A stretch of DNA of 64,000 nucleotides from Thuidium tamariscinum (Eukaryota > Streptophyta > Bryopsida > Hypnales > Thuidiaceae), in the NCBI GenBank assembly GCA_947034885.2, contig OX344749.2, positions 45,227,682 through 45,291,681 of the forward strand, written 5' to 3'. The position numbers and the translations under genes are program-made. The notes under the pieces were generated by a model that saw only the letters and a program-made list of their open reading frames with translations, was not told where the DNA came from and ran no database searches. Shown here piece after piece: positions 1 through 13,803 of the stretch. Position 1 is the stretch's first letter; each line of letters starts with the position of its first letter.

Positions 1-1813
1 GTTTTGTGGAGCAGGTAGAAACTTTCTATGCGGTGGGGTCTCCACTTGGAATGTTCTTAGCACTTCGGAATATACGAATAGGTTTAGGAGAAGGCAAGGA
101 GTATTGGCAAGACGAAGGCATCGATGAAGAAATGCCAGCCTGCCGCCTTTTGCTAAATATTTTCCACCCTTATGATCCGGTGGCATACAGGTAAGCAAGC
201 TTTCGTAAAGTCGAGTATGATACAAATTGTGGAGATGAAATATTTTCTTCCATGTGCTTTCGCTGTCACTCACTTCCTCTAATTGTTTGATGCAGACTAG
301 AGCCGCTTGTCTGTAAGGAATATGTCGACCAGAAACCTGTATTCATCCCTTATCATAAGGGAGGCAAGCGCATTCATATCGGACTGCAGGTATTGCACTC
401 TCGATGTGAGCTCGATGTTTTCTGTTTAACTTCCGATGTGTCAGTTTTGTTTATTGTCTCGAAGCGATATGCATTGTATACGCTTGATTATTGAATTTTG
501 AACCACCCTGAGTTTATTACACCTACACTATTGCTTCGCAGGAGTTCGGTGAGGATCTGAGCATGAAATCTAAGGCATTTGTGAACTCCATCGGTGCTGT
601 TGGGGTAGGTCTATCTTTATTCGGGGACTAGTTCACTTTTCTTTACTTCGAACACAATATATTTTCTGTGATTATACATGTAAGGCGAGGTTCCTGTGCG
701 AGTCTCTGCTGATGAAAGTTGCCACATCCAATGTCGCTAATCGTTGTGATGGACAGACTCGAGTGGCTCATGCATTTACTTCAAGGAAAGATGACAGTCT
801 AACAGGTACTCCATTTGACTTTGAACACTCTTTTAACTTTCTTACACTTTATTATGCCGTATCGCCACATTGGATCTTATTGAGGAGCCTATCTTACCCA
901 CTTAAGGTTGATGATCATTGCATAGTCGATGGGCATGGTGAATGAGTGTATCTTAGAATGTTGGGTTTTATGGAGGATTCGTTCCACTTACATGATTGGT
1001 GGATGCTGCTTTTGGGTGGGTGCAGAAGAGGAAGAAGAGAGAAATCGGAAGAAGCTTAAAACTTACGGACAAAAGGTCATGGAGCGCCTCACAGGAACTC
1101 CAGAAGGACGCATTGACAACATGCTACAGGTTAGGAAGTTCAACCACGAAGGTCAATCGCGTCATATTTTTGACTGAGACGAAACTTCACTGTTGTGTTG
1201 AGACCGAACATTGAAATGCTTTTGTGAATGACCTTAATGGATTCTTGAATTAATTTACCGATACTGGTCACGCACTACCGTAATACTAGTTGTGGTCTCG
1301 TACTTGCTGTAGGATGCCACCTTTGAGCATCAGTATATATCTGCAATCAGCTCCCACACGTAAGTTTCGTTTTTCCCTTGATGTTATAATTGCTCCTGCT
1401 CGTGCTCCTGCTCTTGGACCGATTTTATCATCTAGTTCAATTCGAATGACGCTCATGTTCATGCAAGTTTTAATAGATCAAGTGCTGTGATTTGATGGAA
1501 CAGGTCATATTGGCAAGACCCTGACACAGCGCTCTTCATTCTGAAGCATCTTTACCGTGATATCTCCCTGGAACCAGAGTCTGACAATGCTCCAACCATG
1601 GAAGTGCTTCGTGGTGAGATCGTTGACGATAGCAGTGATGATGAGGTAGTGCAACCAGACAGTACCACTGCAAACTCATCCTCTGTGCTGAGTGCTCAAG
1701 ATGACTGGGATTCTGGTGATGACGACTCGACGTCAACATTCTTCGTGAAAGAGGATTGGATTCCAGCGTTGTCTGATCAACAAACCAAACCCAACTCTAA
1801 CCGGACCGTGTAA
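1..1813 (+). CDS. SGR2: DDHD-domain phospholipase A1, SGR2-like (3' part, seven exons)
   Basis: This is the C-terminal part of a DDHD-family phosphatidic-acid-preferring phospholipase A1. In plants SHOOT GRAVITROPISM 2 is the known member; it acts at vacuolar and endomembranes in gravity sensing. The 5' end lies outside the window. Exons that join in phase with GT/AG borders are 1-190, 296-389, 542-604, 685-805, 1026-1129, 1313-1359 and 1504-1813 (stop TAA at 1811). The first exon holds the family's GSPLG block and NIFHPYDPVAYR; the next gives LEPLVCKEY and PYHKGGKRIHIG. A charged EEEEERNRKK stretch precedes LTGTPEGRIDNMLQ, and the end holds SSHTSYWQDPDTALFILKH, typical of DDHD C-termini. An acidic tail of about 75 residues follows. 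The exon reading is seen in the sequence; the SGR2 assignment rests on family resemblance. A SEC23IP-like paralogue is the main alternative. Confidence 0.8.
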
Positions 1814-2241
1814 ATAATCACAGAAGCTTACGAGAATTCATTTGCAACGGTAGTCTGCACAATACTAAGCACATTTGTATCATCATTCTTAGATTCTGGG
1901 ATGACGTCCAACCTTCTCCGAATCACTTGTACAGATGCCACTCAGAACGATCATTGAAATTATAGGTTGAGGTGGCAATGTGAGTAAATTCACAACGGGT
2001 GCTCGGTTAGAACATCCAGATTCCCGTTCAAACTTCCGATTTAAAATCTCGTTTCAAGTCCACGGTAACCGGTCTGCCGTTTTGTGTTAGAGCATGCCTA
2101 CCTTAAAGTCTGATCTTGATGAAATGCCAATCTTGGCAAAAAAGCAGTTCTAGACTTCAACTTCACAGTTTAGTATGCTTTGAACTTTTCAGTTTACCGT
2201 CAGAAACCTCTGTTGAAAAATTTGAGGATGGATTAACTCCA
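1814..2241. other. Downstream flank of the SGR2-like gene
   Basis: Contains the 3' UTR and flank of the gene above. No ORF or repeat that I can support. Confidence 0.5.
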
Positions 2242-3210
2242 TTAACCCCTCACCGCCCAAGAGGACCAAAAGTGTCCATGGAGTTAGACTCAAAGTGCTG
2301 TAACTTTTGCATCCAATGTCCAAATTCATTGAAACTTGTTGGAAAAGTTGCGCATTCTAATCTAGTTCTTATAGAATAAATTTCAAATCAATATAAGAAA
2401 TATGGAGTTTTTGAGAGCCATTCAAAGTTCACAGGTTCATTTGGATGCAGCACACTGCATTGTGACTGCTGCAACTTTGGGGGATTGTATCTTTTTCATA
2501 AAATCTTTTTTTTTGATAAAATTTGTTTTTATTTGTTCCCCTCAAGGTCTAGTTATTGTGCTAAAATTTTCATGCCAATCCAAGTTGTTTTGAATGTTTG
2601 GGAGCAATTCGAAGTTCAAAATCTAGACATTTTTGCATTTCAATCAACTTTGGCAGCTCATAACTTCTTCATACATGATTGCTTTTCAATAATATTTGTT
2701 GGAAAAGTTTCACTTACTAATCTATTTTGTGTGGCTAAAATTTCAGATCCACCGAAGATGTTTTGAGTGACTGAGAAGCATTTTGGTAGAAGGAGCTTCA
2801 GCCACAATTGTGATTTTTTCATCTTTTTTCACTGTTTTTTGACATTTCAAATCCATTTTTCAAACAAAATGAGTGATTTTTATGAATTTTTTTTCTACCT
2901 CAGTGTTTATATTATGGTTTTGAATCACTTTGTAGTTTAATGTTTTTTCATTTGAGTTGGTTTAGAAATCCAATTTCACCTCCAAATGTGTTTTTAAGAA
3001 AATTTCAGCACCTTTTCTGAACACTAAAACATTATAATCTTTCAATCTATACGGTCAAATGACCCCAAATTTGTTCCACACCATCTAAAACATGCACACT
3101 ACAAAATTGTACGGTTGAGATCTTCATACCTTACTCTAATTTTGACTTTTCAGACTTGCAAAGGCTGGCAGTTTTTAAGCATGGTTGGACCTTGGGCGGT
3201 GAGGGGTTAA
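2242..3210. mobile_element. TTAA-flanked inverted-repeat element (piggyBac-like MITE)
   Basis: TTAA at 2242-2245 and again at 3207-3210 brackets a perfect 16 bp terminal inverted repeat, CCCCTCACCGCCCAAG at the left and its reverse complement at the right. The interior is AT-rich and non-coding. TTAA borders with ends starting CCC are what piggyBac elements show, but no transposase is present, so the superfamily is inferred. Several other elements in the window share the TTAA-CCC end. Confidence 0.7.
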
Positions 3211-3594
3211 GGTAGAAGCACCTAAATGGGATACTTACCCTAGATCTCTTGATCTTGAGGCTGTATAGAGAGAAAAATGATGTGCATTTGTTAGGCAATG
3301 GTTAAGAACCAAGAAAAATAGTTTCATATTTTTTTTGAGCTTGTATGAATGTAATGTGAATTTTTAAAAACAATTGTGTATATGCACCTATTGTGGACAC
3401 TAGACTAATATCAAAGTGGGTACATAAACATATAAAAGTGACACATTCTAACTTTGAATCCCACGTAGATAATTGGCTATTTCTTGGAAGAATGACAACT
3501 TCTTAGAACTTCACTTGTCTACTTTAAATCCCACATTTCTTCTTTGGGTCTACCTGCATTTGGATTTTGGTTCTTTTCTAGGTGTTTGTGAACT

Positions 3595-3929
3595 ACTAAG
3601 GTAGAAGGTCCTATAATGGACCATCTAAGGACTGAAACTGAATTTCAGGGAAGTAAAACTTCTATAAATATTTTTCAGCAAATTTTCCTTGAAAGACAAG
3701 TAGGATTGACATCTAACCCAATTTGTTTCATATTTTTTGGAGCTTTGTGGAATTAGTTATCAAATTTTGAAGTTGAAGTGGCATAGGGCTCTAAAATGGA
3801 GCAGTGCCTAAAATGTACACAGTTTTTACACCACTGAAGGCTATGAAAAAGAAACATGTACAAACTGTTCACATTTAAGATAAGGCTCCATTTTAATGCC
3901 CGCTCCATTTAAAGACCTCCTACCTTAGT
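3595..3929. mobile_element. Small inverted-repeat element (MITE), unclassified
   Basis: The ends are ACTAAGGTAGAAGGTC (3595-3610) and its inverted partner at 3914-3929 with one mismatch. The interior is non-coding. A diverged inverted copy of the interior lies at about 50430-50771, which supports a dispersed repeat. No clear target-site duplication was found. Confidence 0.6.
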
Positions 3930-6210
3930 GTTTTATTTGGATGTTGTTACCTTTTCTTCAAGAACTAATGAATGGATTACACTCAGCTAGTTACCAAAAA
4001 ATAATTTTGAAGGATTAAAGTTTTGTTGTAAGTTAATAATGCCAATTCCAATTAGTGTTAAGTTTACGTCTAATAATGGGAAACCAAGCTAATGTAGCAA
4101 CACCAAAAATGATCAATCAATCTTATGCTAAAGAGCAAGTGAAATCTTGCAAGGCATTTTTGCCTCATGTTTTTGGTATTCCTTGAACCTTCATGGTGTG
4201 ATAAGGCATGGAGAGAAGAGTGGCATTACAACCATTACTTCGTAGAAAAGTGGGAGGTAGGTGGTTGTTAGAAAGTGCCTAATATTGATTGGAAATGAAG
4301 ATTGAGAGAATTTTAGGCATTCTCGCCAACTTCAACTTTAAAGGGCCCATTAGGAATGAGTGGTTTTTAGAGTAGCTAGCAATTAGTAGGATGTGCCCAT
4401 CAATTATCATAGGGTCCATTAAGGAAGAGTTGTCTCTCAAAGTAGACAAAAATTAGTAGAATGTCACCCATTAATTAATATTTCCATCAATTCTATAAGC
4501 TTGAAATAATTGGGACAACTAGGGACATGTGATTGCTTAAGAAAGTCAAAGAATGTTGTCCAACACTATAATTGTTTGCGGACTTCTTGGGCTCTCTAAT
4601 GTTCACATAAATAATTGCCTTGCCTTTTGTCCCTTACAAACACTATAATGTCTTTAGAAGCCAAAATTTTTTTTTTCTTGTTAGGTAGTATTTCAAATTC
4701 AAAACTTTTACTTCCTTCCTAGTGTTTTGTAGTAATGGAGGTTCAAACTAGGTAATAATATTTCAATAAGAGGATAAGGAGAATTACTTTATCTTTCTTA
4801 ATTACATAGGATATAGAAAATGTGATTTACCGCACTTGCAACAATGCAAGTGATATGTGCACTATAAGAAAGTAGGTCCTTAATCAAGAGAAGATGAATA
4901 CACTTATATTTATTATGAAAATTTTGTCTTGGAATATGTTCATTTGGCAATTCTCTAAACAACAATCAATGTAATTGTGTTGATTTGACCAAAAAAATTT
5001 CATAGTTAATTCAACAATCCATTCAACATCCTCAAAGTAGAATTTAAACCTCCTTTTGGTATAGTAAAATGACTTTTTTCAAAAAAATTTGAATTAAATT
5101 TTTTTTGAAATAAAGCTTAATTTCATCATCAAATCTTTTTTGAGATTTTGAGCCTCCAATTGAAAGTTATGGGCAAATTTAAGAGAAAACATTTTAAATT
5201 GTTAAAGAAAATGTTCCTTCCAACCCCTTTATGATATTTGTCCATAAATTTAGATTGGATGCTCAAATTCTCAAACAAATTTTTGGAGATGAAAGTTAAT
5301 TTGAATTTCTACATTCATTTAGTTCAAAGTTTTCTAAAAAGAGATATTCTACATTGCCTAAATGAATATGAAATTATACTTTAATTACAATTCCTACTTT
5401 AATTCGACTAAACTAAAAGCTAATGAGCTCCTACTAATTACCATCAATGTGTTGGTTGTACCCTATGGATGAGGTGTACATTGATGTCACAATCCTATCT
5501 ACATGATGGGTGTGTTGATGTAGTAGCTTTCCTTGTGATACAAATTTTGCCTCAGTAGCAATCTATGTGGTGAGTTTTTGGAAATAATAATAATTCAACC
5601 AAATTCAAAAATAAAATCAATATAAAAGTATTGGTTACTTTTCAAACCAAAATGTTACAACCAACTATCCTAACTAATATATATGAATTAATTTTCAAGC
5701 TTCCAATCAACTCCCAAATTCTGTAAAAAACCCAATTGTTAACTTGCAAGTTGAAGAAAATCACAATGGACAAGTGGAAGGTATCTATAGCTAAAAGATG
5801 GTACTCTAAGGTTGAAATCACATTAGAAACTTAATAGCAAAGTTGCTTTGCTAAAATTCTTTTTCATGTGAAAGATTCTTTAGAATCTCATTATTAAAGT
5901 GGTAGCGAAATTCATTTTTCCTTTGACAACTATGTAGAGAAAGAAGATGATCATGTATATCTTTTTTGTAATTCTATGAGAGGTTTTACAAAAAGTTTTG
6001 AAATTTTCTAATATCTAAAAGATATCTTTTCAAATAGTCAATTGCTTTCACTTATAACAGAAAATTTCTAGAAATTACTTAGGTTGTTAAAAAATGTCAC
6101 TAAAAATTAGAGGAATTTTCTTTAAATTAATGAGACACTCCACAAAGTTTCAAGACATTTTTATAACTAAAAGGGCTTGAATTGGTAGAATTCTCTATTT
6201 ATCGACAAGT
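3930..6210. other. AT-rich intergenic DNA
   Basis: No coding region recognised. A CACTATAAGAAA motif near 4859 resembles a CACTA end, but no partner was found. Confidence 0.5.
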
Positions 6211-6767
6211 TTAACCCTTTAGAGCTTAGCATGCCAATTTTGGTTCTTTTAAATTGAATTTTGAGAATTGGAACACTCTCTTGGCCTTAGTTGCTCGAGG
6301 TATAAACAAGATGTGAGGGCATGGGTATTCCACTTCCAATGAGCCATTGGCCATCAAATTTGGAGCAATGATAATTTGTCTATGGCAATTTGAAGTTGGG
6401 AATTTTAGAGTTTCAAGATGCACTATGGAACATGTTTCTCTATTGAATTTACTTGTGTATAACTAAAGAGAGCATGCCAACTCCACCATAATGTTCAATA
6501 TAATGAACTCTATTTTCAATAAAATTTCATGGTAAAGTGAGATTTTTTGTAATTACTATGATTTTTCAAAGACATAAACTTTAAAAAATCGTATAAATTT
6601 CATTCTTTTTTCCAAAAATAAATTAAAAATCACATTAGATAGAAGATATGAATACTTATTTGTAGAATAATAATAATTTTAATTAAATTATAAAATTTTA
6701 ATATGCAAATTTGATTCTAGAAGAATTCAAGAGGTTGCTTGGGGCTCCTTAGGCCCTAAAGGGTTAA
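6211..6767. mobile_element. TTAA-flanked inverted-repeat element
   Basis: TTAA at 6211 and 6764 encloses ends CCCTTTAGAGC and, inverted, CCCTTTAGGGC. The element is about 560 bp and non-coding. An extra orphan end (TTTAGGGGTTAA) lies at about 6920-6931, possibly from a broken relative. Confidence 0.6.
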
Positions 6768-7663
6768 AGATTACAATGCACTTTGACTGATCATTTTTAA
6801 GCATATCAAATGGAAATGAGGTCAAAGTGGGTTCCTTGCTTACTCCTTCATATGTATTAGGACCTTACATAGTTAGCTTTAAAAGAAAAGCCAATTTCCA
6901 AAAGTTCAAATTTTACTACTTTAGGGGTTAAGTTGGTGATAGTTTTCAATGAGTTTTTCACAAAGAAAAAGGGAAAGCAAAGCATCCAAACCAAAATGAC
7001 CTTCTAAAGCCAATAATACAATCTATTTGTAATTTGGAGTCTTTATCCAAAAATTAAAAGTGTATTTCAACAATAAATGTGATTTAAAAATTTCATTGTA
7101 GAAAATAAAGGGTAAGAAATCTAAAAATCTCAAGTTTAAATAAGGGAGCGAAAGCCTTTAGGAGTAGTTTCAAAGACCCATCCTTCTGTACCCTGCCAAG
7201 CAAAAGAGAGGTGGTCTTGTGAACTTTGAAAATTCAAAGTATATTCATAGTGTCAAAAAATTTCAAATCAACTTAGTTCGGTATACTGTTGGTATTGCTA
7301 AGTCAACACCCCAAACACAAAAAAGTGGTGGTTTGGGGAGTTCGTTACCTCCCGTAAGGGAAGAACCAACCACAACGGACTCAAAGCTGAATAATAAAAC
7401 GTAGAAACCGTGCTAAATCGCAATTTCTTGATCAACAAGCACAGCCTAACTTACCCACTTTAGGACGGCTCCAATTTCTCTTGAAAAACAATCAATTCAA
7501 AAGATCAACTGCAATGAACGATCAGCTCAGAAGCTGAAAAAAGTCAACATAAAAAATCCAGATTCGGAGACCGCAAATTTTCGACATCTGAATGGGAGCT
7601 TGTCGGATGGCCCATCGAAAGAGAAAATACACATTGACACCATTTAAGACAGCATCGCCTGAG
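6768..7663. other. AT-rich DNA outside the left palindrome arm
   Basis: No gene recognised. It ends at the outer border of the large inverted repeat. Confidence 0.5.
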
Positions 7664-8108
7664 ATAATCAAACAACAGACACAGTACACAATAAACAAAT
7701 ACATCGCAAGCTGACAACTGATCGCCGACAATGGCATGGGATAGGAAACACAAAAGACATGAGAAAACAGCAATGACAAGAGGCATTGCTGCAGCATTGC
7801 GATTTGATACAGGTTCAAACTTTAGATTGGGCAACCAATGCCACTCAAAGAGGCCGGTATATTCTCTATAGTCAATTGTATGATAGTAACTAGTGCCAGC
7901 TCCGACGCTCATTCGCCGCTGGCAACAATGGGTTCTACGACGGCCACCTCCATCCACCACGGTGAAGCACAGGCACCGCCAATCAGGGCCTCAAGCCGTA
8001 TACAAACGATTCCTAAGTTGGACTACTATGGACAAGCCTGTCGGGAGCAAGGCAAGGAAAGGAAAGGGGGGGGACATGAAACAAGAAGAAAACAAAAGAA
8101 CCGAAGCT

Positions 8109-11100
8109 TCACCGGAACTGGATGGACACCAGCGGCACGTCCAGATCTTCCCCTTCGTCATCCTCGCACGCGACCACGATGTCGAAATGCCGACGGTTCG
8201 GGGGAACATCCACTTTCGCGATGTCCCTCGCCAGGTCCGACACCTTCTTGCCCATCCGCTCGCGGTGCTTCGGGAAAATGTTGTTGTACAATAAAGACTG
8301 GCCACAAGAAATGCTGTACGCAGTCAAACCCCGCGCTTCGAACCATTCCAACAACTGCTTCAGAGTCAGGTCGCCGGAAATGATCCAACGGTCCCAAATC
8401 GACCACTTCAGCTCTTGGTGCGAGAAAGACTTCGGAGGCACGGGCTCCGCCATCGAAAACAGGGGGAGCGCCAAATTCGCGAACGTGTTCCGGTAACGCT
8501 CCACAGGGTGACCCGAGATGGCCTTGTACAGCTCCAAGCACACCAGCCCCGTGGCCATCGCCGTGGTCGTCGCGATCGCAGGAATGATGCGACCGGCGAT
8601 GAACTTCGCCTTCAGCTTGTCCACCTCGGGGACGCTGTAGTTCCGCGCGCGCATGTTCGCCAGACCGGCGATCAGGTCCATGTGGAAGTTCGTGTCGTCG
8701 TCCTTCTCGAACGTCACGGGATTCATCTTGAAACCGCCGGGAAGCTTCTTCACGCCCTCCTCCAGAGCGCTGATCAAAACCTCGATCTGGGAATCGTCGT
8801 CCAGCGTCGACGGGTGCAGAGTCGTCGCCTTCTCGTCGGTCACGATCCTCACGCCCTGCTTCGGAGCGAACTCGGGGAGCTTCACACGGTCCACGGCCTC
8901 CGACATCTGCTTCGCATCGTAAGCCCACGCGGGAACCGAGATACCGTAAGTGGTGGCGCGCAAAATCGCGGCCGAAGCCACGAAAGACAGGTACGAAGGG
9001 TCCGACGACGTGAACTGCAGAGGCTTCGGGAAACGCTTCGGGGCCGACCAAAACGGCAAACCGCTGCTCGTCGTGGCATCCTCGGGGAACGTGAACGTCA
9101 GCTGCTTCACTCGGTTCGCGAAATAGTCCTCGAAGCGAGCGCGCGCCCACGTAATGCACTCCTCGAACGTCGTGCAACGCTCCGTCACCAAGCACTCCAC
9201 CACGCGCTCCAAAAGCTCACGCGCTTGGGCGTCACCGGCGTTCTTCACAGAGCTCTTGTACTCCTCCGGTTTCGACAAAAACGCGTTCGCCTCCGCGGGG
9301 GTCTTCTCCAGCAAACCTTCGAACTCCGAACGCGCCCAAGTCAGACAATGGTCGATGTTGTGAGGAAACGAATGCACCGTGCACATCGGCGCCTGCTTCT
9401 CGGGAGGGTCGCGCGAAGCGCCGTAATTCTCCGTCAGATTCGGGATCACCACCTGCGTGTTGCACTTCGTGCCCAACGTACCCGACTCCAGCAAAGGCTT
9501 CTGGAAGTACACGCACCGAGAGTCGATGTACAAACGCGCGTTCACGTTGTCCAAAGCGTTCACCACCAAGTCCAGGCCACCCCAAAACGTGTCGTCGAAC
9601 ACGTTCTCCGTGTTCGGACTCACGCGATTCTGCAACGCCACCGCACGAAAAGAAGGGTTGATGGCTGCGGCTGACGACGACGCCACCGTCGACTTCGCCT
9701 GACCGATGTTCCAGTCGCGGAAAAGGAACTGACGGCTCAGGTTGCTCTTCTCGATCACGTCGTCGTCCGTCACGGTCAGACTGCCTTGCGGACCACAAGC
9801 CACACCCATCAGGGCCAGGTTCTTCAGAAACTCGCAACCCAGCGCACCCGCACCCACCAGAAAAAGCTTAGACTCCTCCAGCTTCTGCTGCAACTTGGAA
9901 CCGAACACCGCGATCTGCGCATCGTAACGACCATTCAAAGGCTTCACGTCCTCGGGAGTCAGGGGCTCCAAAGGAAGAGACTCCACCGAGTCGAAGTAAA
10001 AGAACTGGAACAGAGGATGGAACTTGCCGGAGCAAGCCTTCACCACCTCCTGACCCACAATGCCGCCGAACATCGCAGCCATCGGACTCAACACCGCTCG
10101 GGAACCGCTGCCCAAAAGCCTCACCACGGACTCGTCGATGCTCTCCACCTTCTGGTCGATGGGCAGACCCTCGTTGATACGGTGCGCGATCGACACCAAG
10201 CGGCTGCCATCCGAGTCGGACGCCGGTGCAGGAAAACGACCGCTCTCCGCACGGAACGCATCCAAAGCCTGGAACGCCACATGCAGCAAAGGAGGACGAT
10301 CGAACTTCGCGAAGTCGCTCAGCAGAAACTCGCCGGGACTCTCCAACGCCTCGCGAAGAGGACGGAACTTCAGCACCTTCGGAAGCTTCACCTGGGTCAC
10401 AATGCCGCCCTTCTCGTAAGAACCGTAACCGCTCGTATCCTCCTCCAACAGAAAAGAATACGGACGCGTCCCCTTCACGCGACGAGGCTTCCCGTCGTTC
10501 AGCTCGCGCATCCCATGCACCTCGGAGAAAACCACAAGGTCACCGTCCTGCAATTCCACACGCTCGTCGTCCACGCAAGTCACCAGCGCCGGATGGTCGT
10601 TGCTGATGGACGCGATGATCCCCGTGTGGGGCTCCTCGCCGTCCACATCCACCACGGTGAAAGAAGGACCGAAGTCGCAGAACACGGACCCGAACACGCC
10701 GCGGATGTCCGCCTTGATGAACGCGATCGCAGGCTCCTGCCGGTGGCAGAAATCGTCGATCTCCACAGCCTTCTCCAAAGAAACGTCAGTCAAAACCACC
10801 ACCTGGTGGGCGGACAGCAACTCATCCGTCAACTCGCCCGTGCTGGTCGTCACCAACACCGCCGTGTTCAATTCCTTCAGCTTCTCCGCGCACGCCAAAG
10901 CACGGTTCTTACCCACGTCGGACTCCGTCAGATAAAACTGCGAAGACAGGTCCCACAGCTCCACGCTCCCGCTGTCGTGCAGCGTGACGGACTTCACGCC
11001 GGCCAGGATCACGTTCTTCGCCACCTCCACGCCCAGGCCCTGCAGACCGGACACCAGCACGTGAGCGCCGAACAGCCGACGCATCGTCTCCCGACCGTAC

Positions 11101-11306
11101 ACGGCCAGCTGCCGGCTGTGCAGATCCTCGTCGATCTCCACCTCCATGGGGCCGCTGCTCTTGGCCGGCGCCATGACGATGGAGTGCTGAGCCTTGGCCA
11201 CGCCGACCACGCTCCCGCTCGGGGAGGACTCCACGCGATGGTTCTTCAGCAAGCTCAAGTCGCTCCCCAACTCTGCCTCCACAGGGTCTCTCTTTTTAGG
11301 CAGCAT
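8109..11306 (-). CDS. UBA1: Ubiquitin-activating enzyme E1 (left copy)
   Basis: E1 adenylates ubiquitin with ATP, forms a thioester with it and passes it to E2 enzymes in the cytosol and nucleus. The 1065-residue protein has the usual plant E1 length. I start it at MLPKKR (11306), the conserved plant N-terminus, although the frame stays open 27 codons further upstream. Visible blocks: the first ThiF repeat opens at [20 protein letters not shown] (from about residue 58); the active adenylation nucleotide loop GAGALG is at 485-490, followed by [20 protein letters not shown]; the catalytic cysteine is C642 in KQAPMCTV; the C-terminal ubiquitin-fold domain ends VPLVSIQFR. The coding sequence has no intron and is GC-rich, unlike its AT-rich surroundings. 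The protein is identical to that of the right copy. Both copies look intact. Confidence 0.97.
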   Translation of the reverse strand: MLPKKRDPVEAELGSDLSLLKNHRVESSPSGSVVGVAKAQHSIVMAPAKSSGPMEVEIDEDLHSRQLAVYGRETMRRLFGAHVLVSGLQGLGVEVAKNVILAGVKSVTLHDSGSVELWDLSSQFYLTESDVGKNRALACAEKLKELNTAVLVTTSTGELTDELLSAHQVVVLTDVSLEKAVEIDDFCHRQEPAIAFIKADIRGVFGSVFCDFGPSFTVVDVDGEEPHTGIIASISNDHPALVTCVDDERVELQDGDLVVFSEVHGMRELNDGKPRRVKGTRPYSFLLEEDTSGYGSYEKGGIVTQVKLPKVLKFRPLREALESPGEFLLSDFAKFDRPPLLHVAFQALDAFRAESGRFPAPASDSDGSRLVSIAHRINEGLPIDQKVESIDESVVRLLGSGSRAVLSPMAAMFGGIVGQEVVKACSGKFHPLFQFFYFDSVESLPLEPLTPEDVKPLNGRYDAQIAVFGSKLQQKLEESKLFLVGAGALGCEFLKNLALMGVACGPQGSLTVTDDDVIEKSNLSRQFLFRDWNIGQAKSTVASSSAAAINPSFRAVALQNRVSPNTENVFDDTFWGGLDLVVNALDNVNARLYIDSRCVYFQKPLLESGTLGTKCNTQVVIPNLTENYGASRDPPEKQAPMCTVHSFPHNIDHCLTWARSEFEGLLEKTPAEANAFLSKPEEYKSSVKNAGDAQARELLERVVECLVTERCTTFEECITWARARFEDYFANRVKQLTFTFPEDATTSSGLPFWSAPKRFPKPLQFTSSDPSYLSFVASAAILRATTYGISVPAWAYDAKQMSEAVDRVKLPEFAPKQGVRIVTDEKATTLHPSTLDDDSQIEVLISALEEGVKKLPGGFKMNPVTFEKDDDTNFHMDLIAGLANMRARNYSVPEVDKLKAKFIAGRIIPAIATTTAMATGLVCLELYKAISGHPVERYRNTFANLALPLFSMAEPVPPKSFSHQELKWSIWDRWIISGDLTLKQLLEWFEARGLTAYSISCGQSLLYNNIFPKHRERMGKKVSDLARDIAKVDVPPNRRHFDIVVACEDDEGEDLDVPLVSIQFR

Positions 11307-11456
11307 GTAGCAAGACGGCGGAAAAGACCACGCCTTCTCCTGGGACTTCCACGCTCTCACGCATGCCGCGATCCCAATGGCAAGCAAGCGCGACGGGCTT
11401 TCCCAGACCCGTCAAACCCTACACACCATCGACCCTCCGACTCCGAATCCTCAACC

Positions 11457-11934
11457 CTGCACCCACACAACAGAGATTCAGCACGCGCAAACCGTCAGGT
11501 GCATGGCTAGTGGAGAAGAAGGCGTCCCGGGGGCCCGGGAAGACGGAATCCGGGAAACCAGAACTAAAACTCACACGACATGCAAATCCCGCCAACGATA
11601 CCGCGCGTATCAAAATCACCGCGGCGTGCGCCACCAACTCAACCACGAAGCAGGCGACCGCACGACACCACCACACAGGCACTCCACGAAGAACGAAACG
11701 TCAAAATTAGGGTTTCACAAACCCCGGTTCCAAATACTAGCAACCCGCTCCGTCCATCGAACCAAGCCGCCCAATTCGAACACGGACACATCACACACGC
11801 ATCAAACGGAAGCAATCACGAATGATCACACACACACGATCCAAACGCCTCGAGGAATCTCGATAATCGGCCTCCTCATTCGACAGCGCACTGGAAAAAA
11901 ATGGAATTCAACCACGACAGACGCGGCAGCGTAC
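11457..11934 (-). other. Putative 5' UTR intron of the left E1 gene
   Basis: This is the mirror of 27657-28134. Reading the minus strand, a GT donor after CGCCAG and an AG acceptor after TGTGGGTGC enclose 478 bp upstream of the start codon. Leader introns are common in plant ubiquitin-pathway genes. It is predicted from splice motifs only. Confidence 0.45.
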
Positions 11935-12190
11935 CTGGCGACGACGATCGAAAGCTCCGCAGCAGCAGCAACAACTGGAGCCTCGCTCCGCTCACTCGCG
12001 CGCCCGCAGCGAAGAGAAGTGTCACTTGGCAAACGGGAATGCGCTGGCCCCTTGGCTAGGAGGTAACGTTTAGAATTGGCTGAGCGACCGAACCCTAATT
12101 TGGGGACCCAGTAGTCACAGTATTTACACCAGAGCTCCCTGGTCAAGCTCTCGAGAAGCTTCCGCTTTGCACTTTCGTCTGCCCTCGGTG

Positions 12191-12425
12191 AGAGCCTCGC
12201 CTGCCTTGATCTTACTCTCTGTTTCTTGTGGTGAACTGAGTTTGCGAAGTCACCCAGCTCCAGCTTGGCCGCCACGTATTTCGAATTTCCTTGGAAAGGG
12301 CGAATTTCTGGTGGGGCTTTCAGTCGGGCGTAAGGCAAACAAGAGTCCGCTCATTCAATACACAACTGAAGGCACACTGCCAGGCCAATATTTTCTGAAC
12401 AGTTTGAGTGGAACCTGCAGTGGCT
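12191..12425 (-). repeat. Segment upstream of E1 with a third copy in the spacer
   Basis: This is the mirror of 27166-27400. The same segment, diverged and with a ~35 bp gap, occurs at 21720-21945. It is probably a dispersed repeat or shared leader; I do not recognise a protein in it. Confidence 0.6.
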
Positions 12426-12490
12426 CTCGTACAGATGAAATAAGGCAGAATCTCCTATACTCTATCAGGCAATTCTGGAATAGATCATGA

Positions 12491-13803
12491 GGAATATGAG
12501 TGTATGCAAATTGTTCCTATGTAGAAAGATGAGAAATATGGGGATTCTTTTGTGGGTCAAACCTTCTATATTCAACTTTTAATTCATTCATTCAAAGTCT
12601 TAGAGACGTAATGGCACATTTCCCAATGCTAAGAACATTCAGAATAAAAAATGATTTATAAAATAATTTTTTAAGAAAAAAATTATTTTTAAATGTTATT
12701 ATCTATTGTGGCAATCTTTATGCCACATCAAATTGCATATGTGTCAAAGTTCCCACAGTGTTCCCACAATCACGAACTAACATATTCTAATCGGCAAGAA
12801 AAACATCTAATGACCACTTTAATATTGAAATTTCTCCTTAGCTAATTTTTGTGGGAGAGGATAAAAACAGTAATAATAATTAATTAACTTGTTGTAAATC
12901 TCATATTTATATATTTGATTATAATTTAAAGAAAATAATAATATTTTAATTTACTAAAACTACTTTTCAATAAAATTTAATACTACATAGTAAACTTGTA
13001 GTGGACTATTGGTCAAGTTATGAAAACATTTGTTTATTTGTTTGCCTTTTAGACAAAATATGCTCTCATATCCAACAATGGTTTGTTCTCGATTGACCCA
13101 CTACACTAAACATGTCCTCAAATCCAACCTAATTACTAGATAATTACAAATATAGGTTGATTAGTCAAGCTAAAAGCTATATAAAGATTGCCTCTCTAAA
13201 CTTCCAACAATTGAAGGGAGGCAAAAAGGTCCATCTATCAGACTTGATGCTTTGACAAGAACTTTCTAGAAGGCCACCTTTTGCCCAAAATTAGACTCCC
13301 TTTAGCTAGATTCTATCTCTACAAAGGCAAAATTTTGAAGAACAATATTATTCCCACAAAAAGTGTGGTGGGAACTAACGGGACAAGGTAGATTGTAACT
13401 TGTGATTTGGTAATCAATAAAGCTGTGTGTAATTCATGAAAGTATGGCTTGTCTGTAGCTTTTGCATTTTGTTTTGTTGTTTAGAATAATAGCTTATAGG
13501 GGACCTACAAACCTGTCTAGATTTGTTTTTTTCCTCGAAACATAGGGTAGAGGCTAGAAGGGTGGCTAGAGGCTTTAGAGCATACCTCCAAGCAATGAAA
13601 ACATGGTGACTATCCCAAAATTAAAGCTCTAGTTAACTAATGAAACAAGCTCTAGGTTTGCAAATTCATTACACTAGAACTAAATGGCTTGTCCACAACA
13701 ACTAAAATTATCCAAAATGAGTCATTTACAATTGTGGACGACATGTAATCATTATGGCAAATCATTTAGGGCATGATTGATTTCTTCTAAAATTATAAAG
13801 ACC
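12491..13803. other. AT-rich non-coding DNA in the left arm
   Basis: No gene recognised. The mirrored stretch is 25788-27100. Confidence 0.5.

Noticed and set aside
4859-4875. Possible CACTA end (CACTATAAGAAA)
   Set aside because: No inverted partner or 3 bp duplication found nearby.
8158-11510. Long ORFs antisense or frame-shifted to E1 (345, 419, 574 codons and their mirrors)
   Set aside because: Shadows of a GC-rich coding sequence; His/Arg-rich composition and no domains.
12191-12490. Open frame upstream of E1 (KGEFLVGLSVGRKANKS...) as a protein exon
   Set aside because: The related copy at 21720-21945 is open on both strands but not conserved as protein in either; treated as a repeat.
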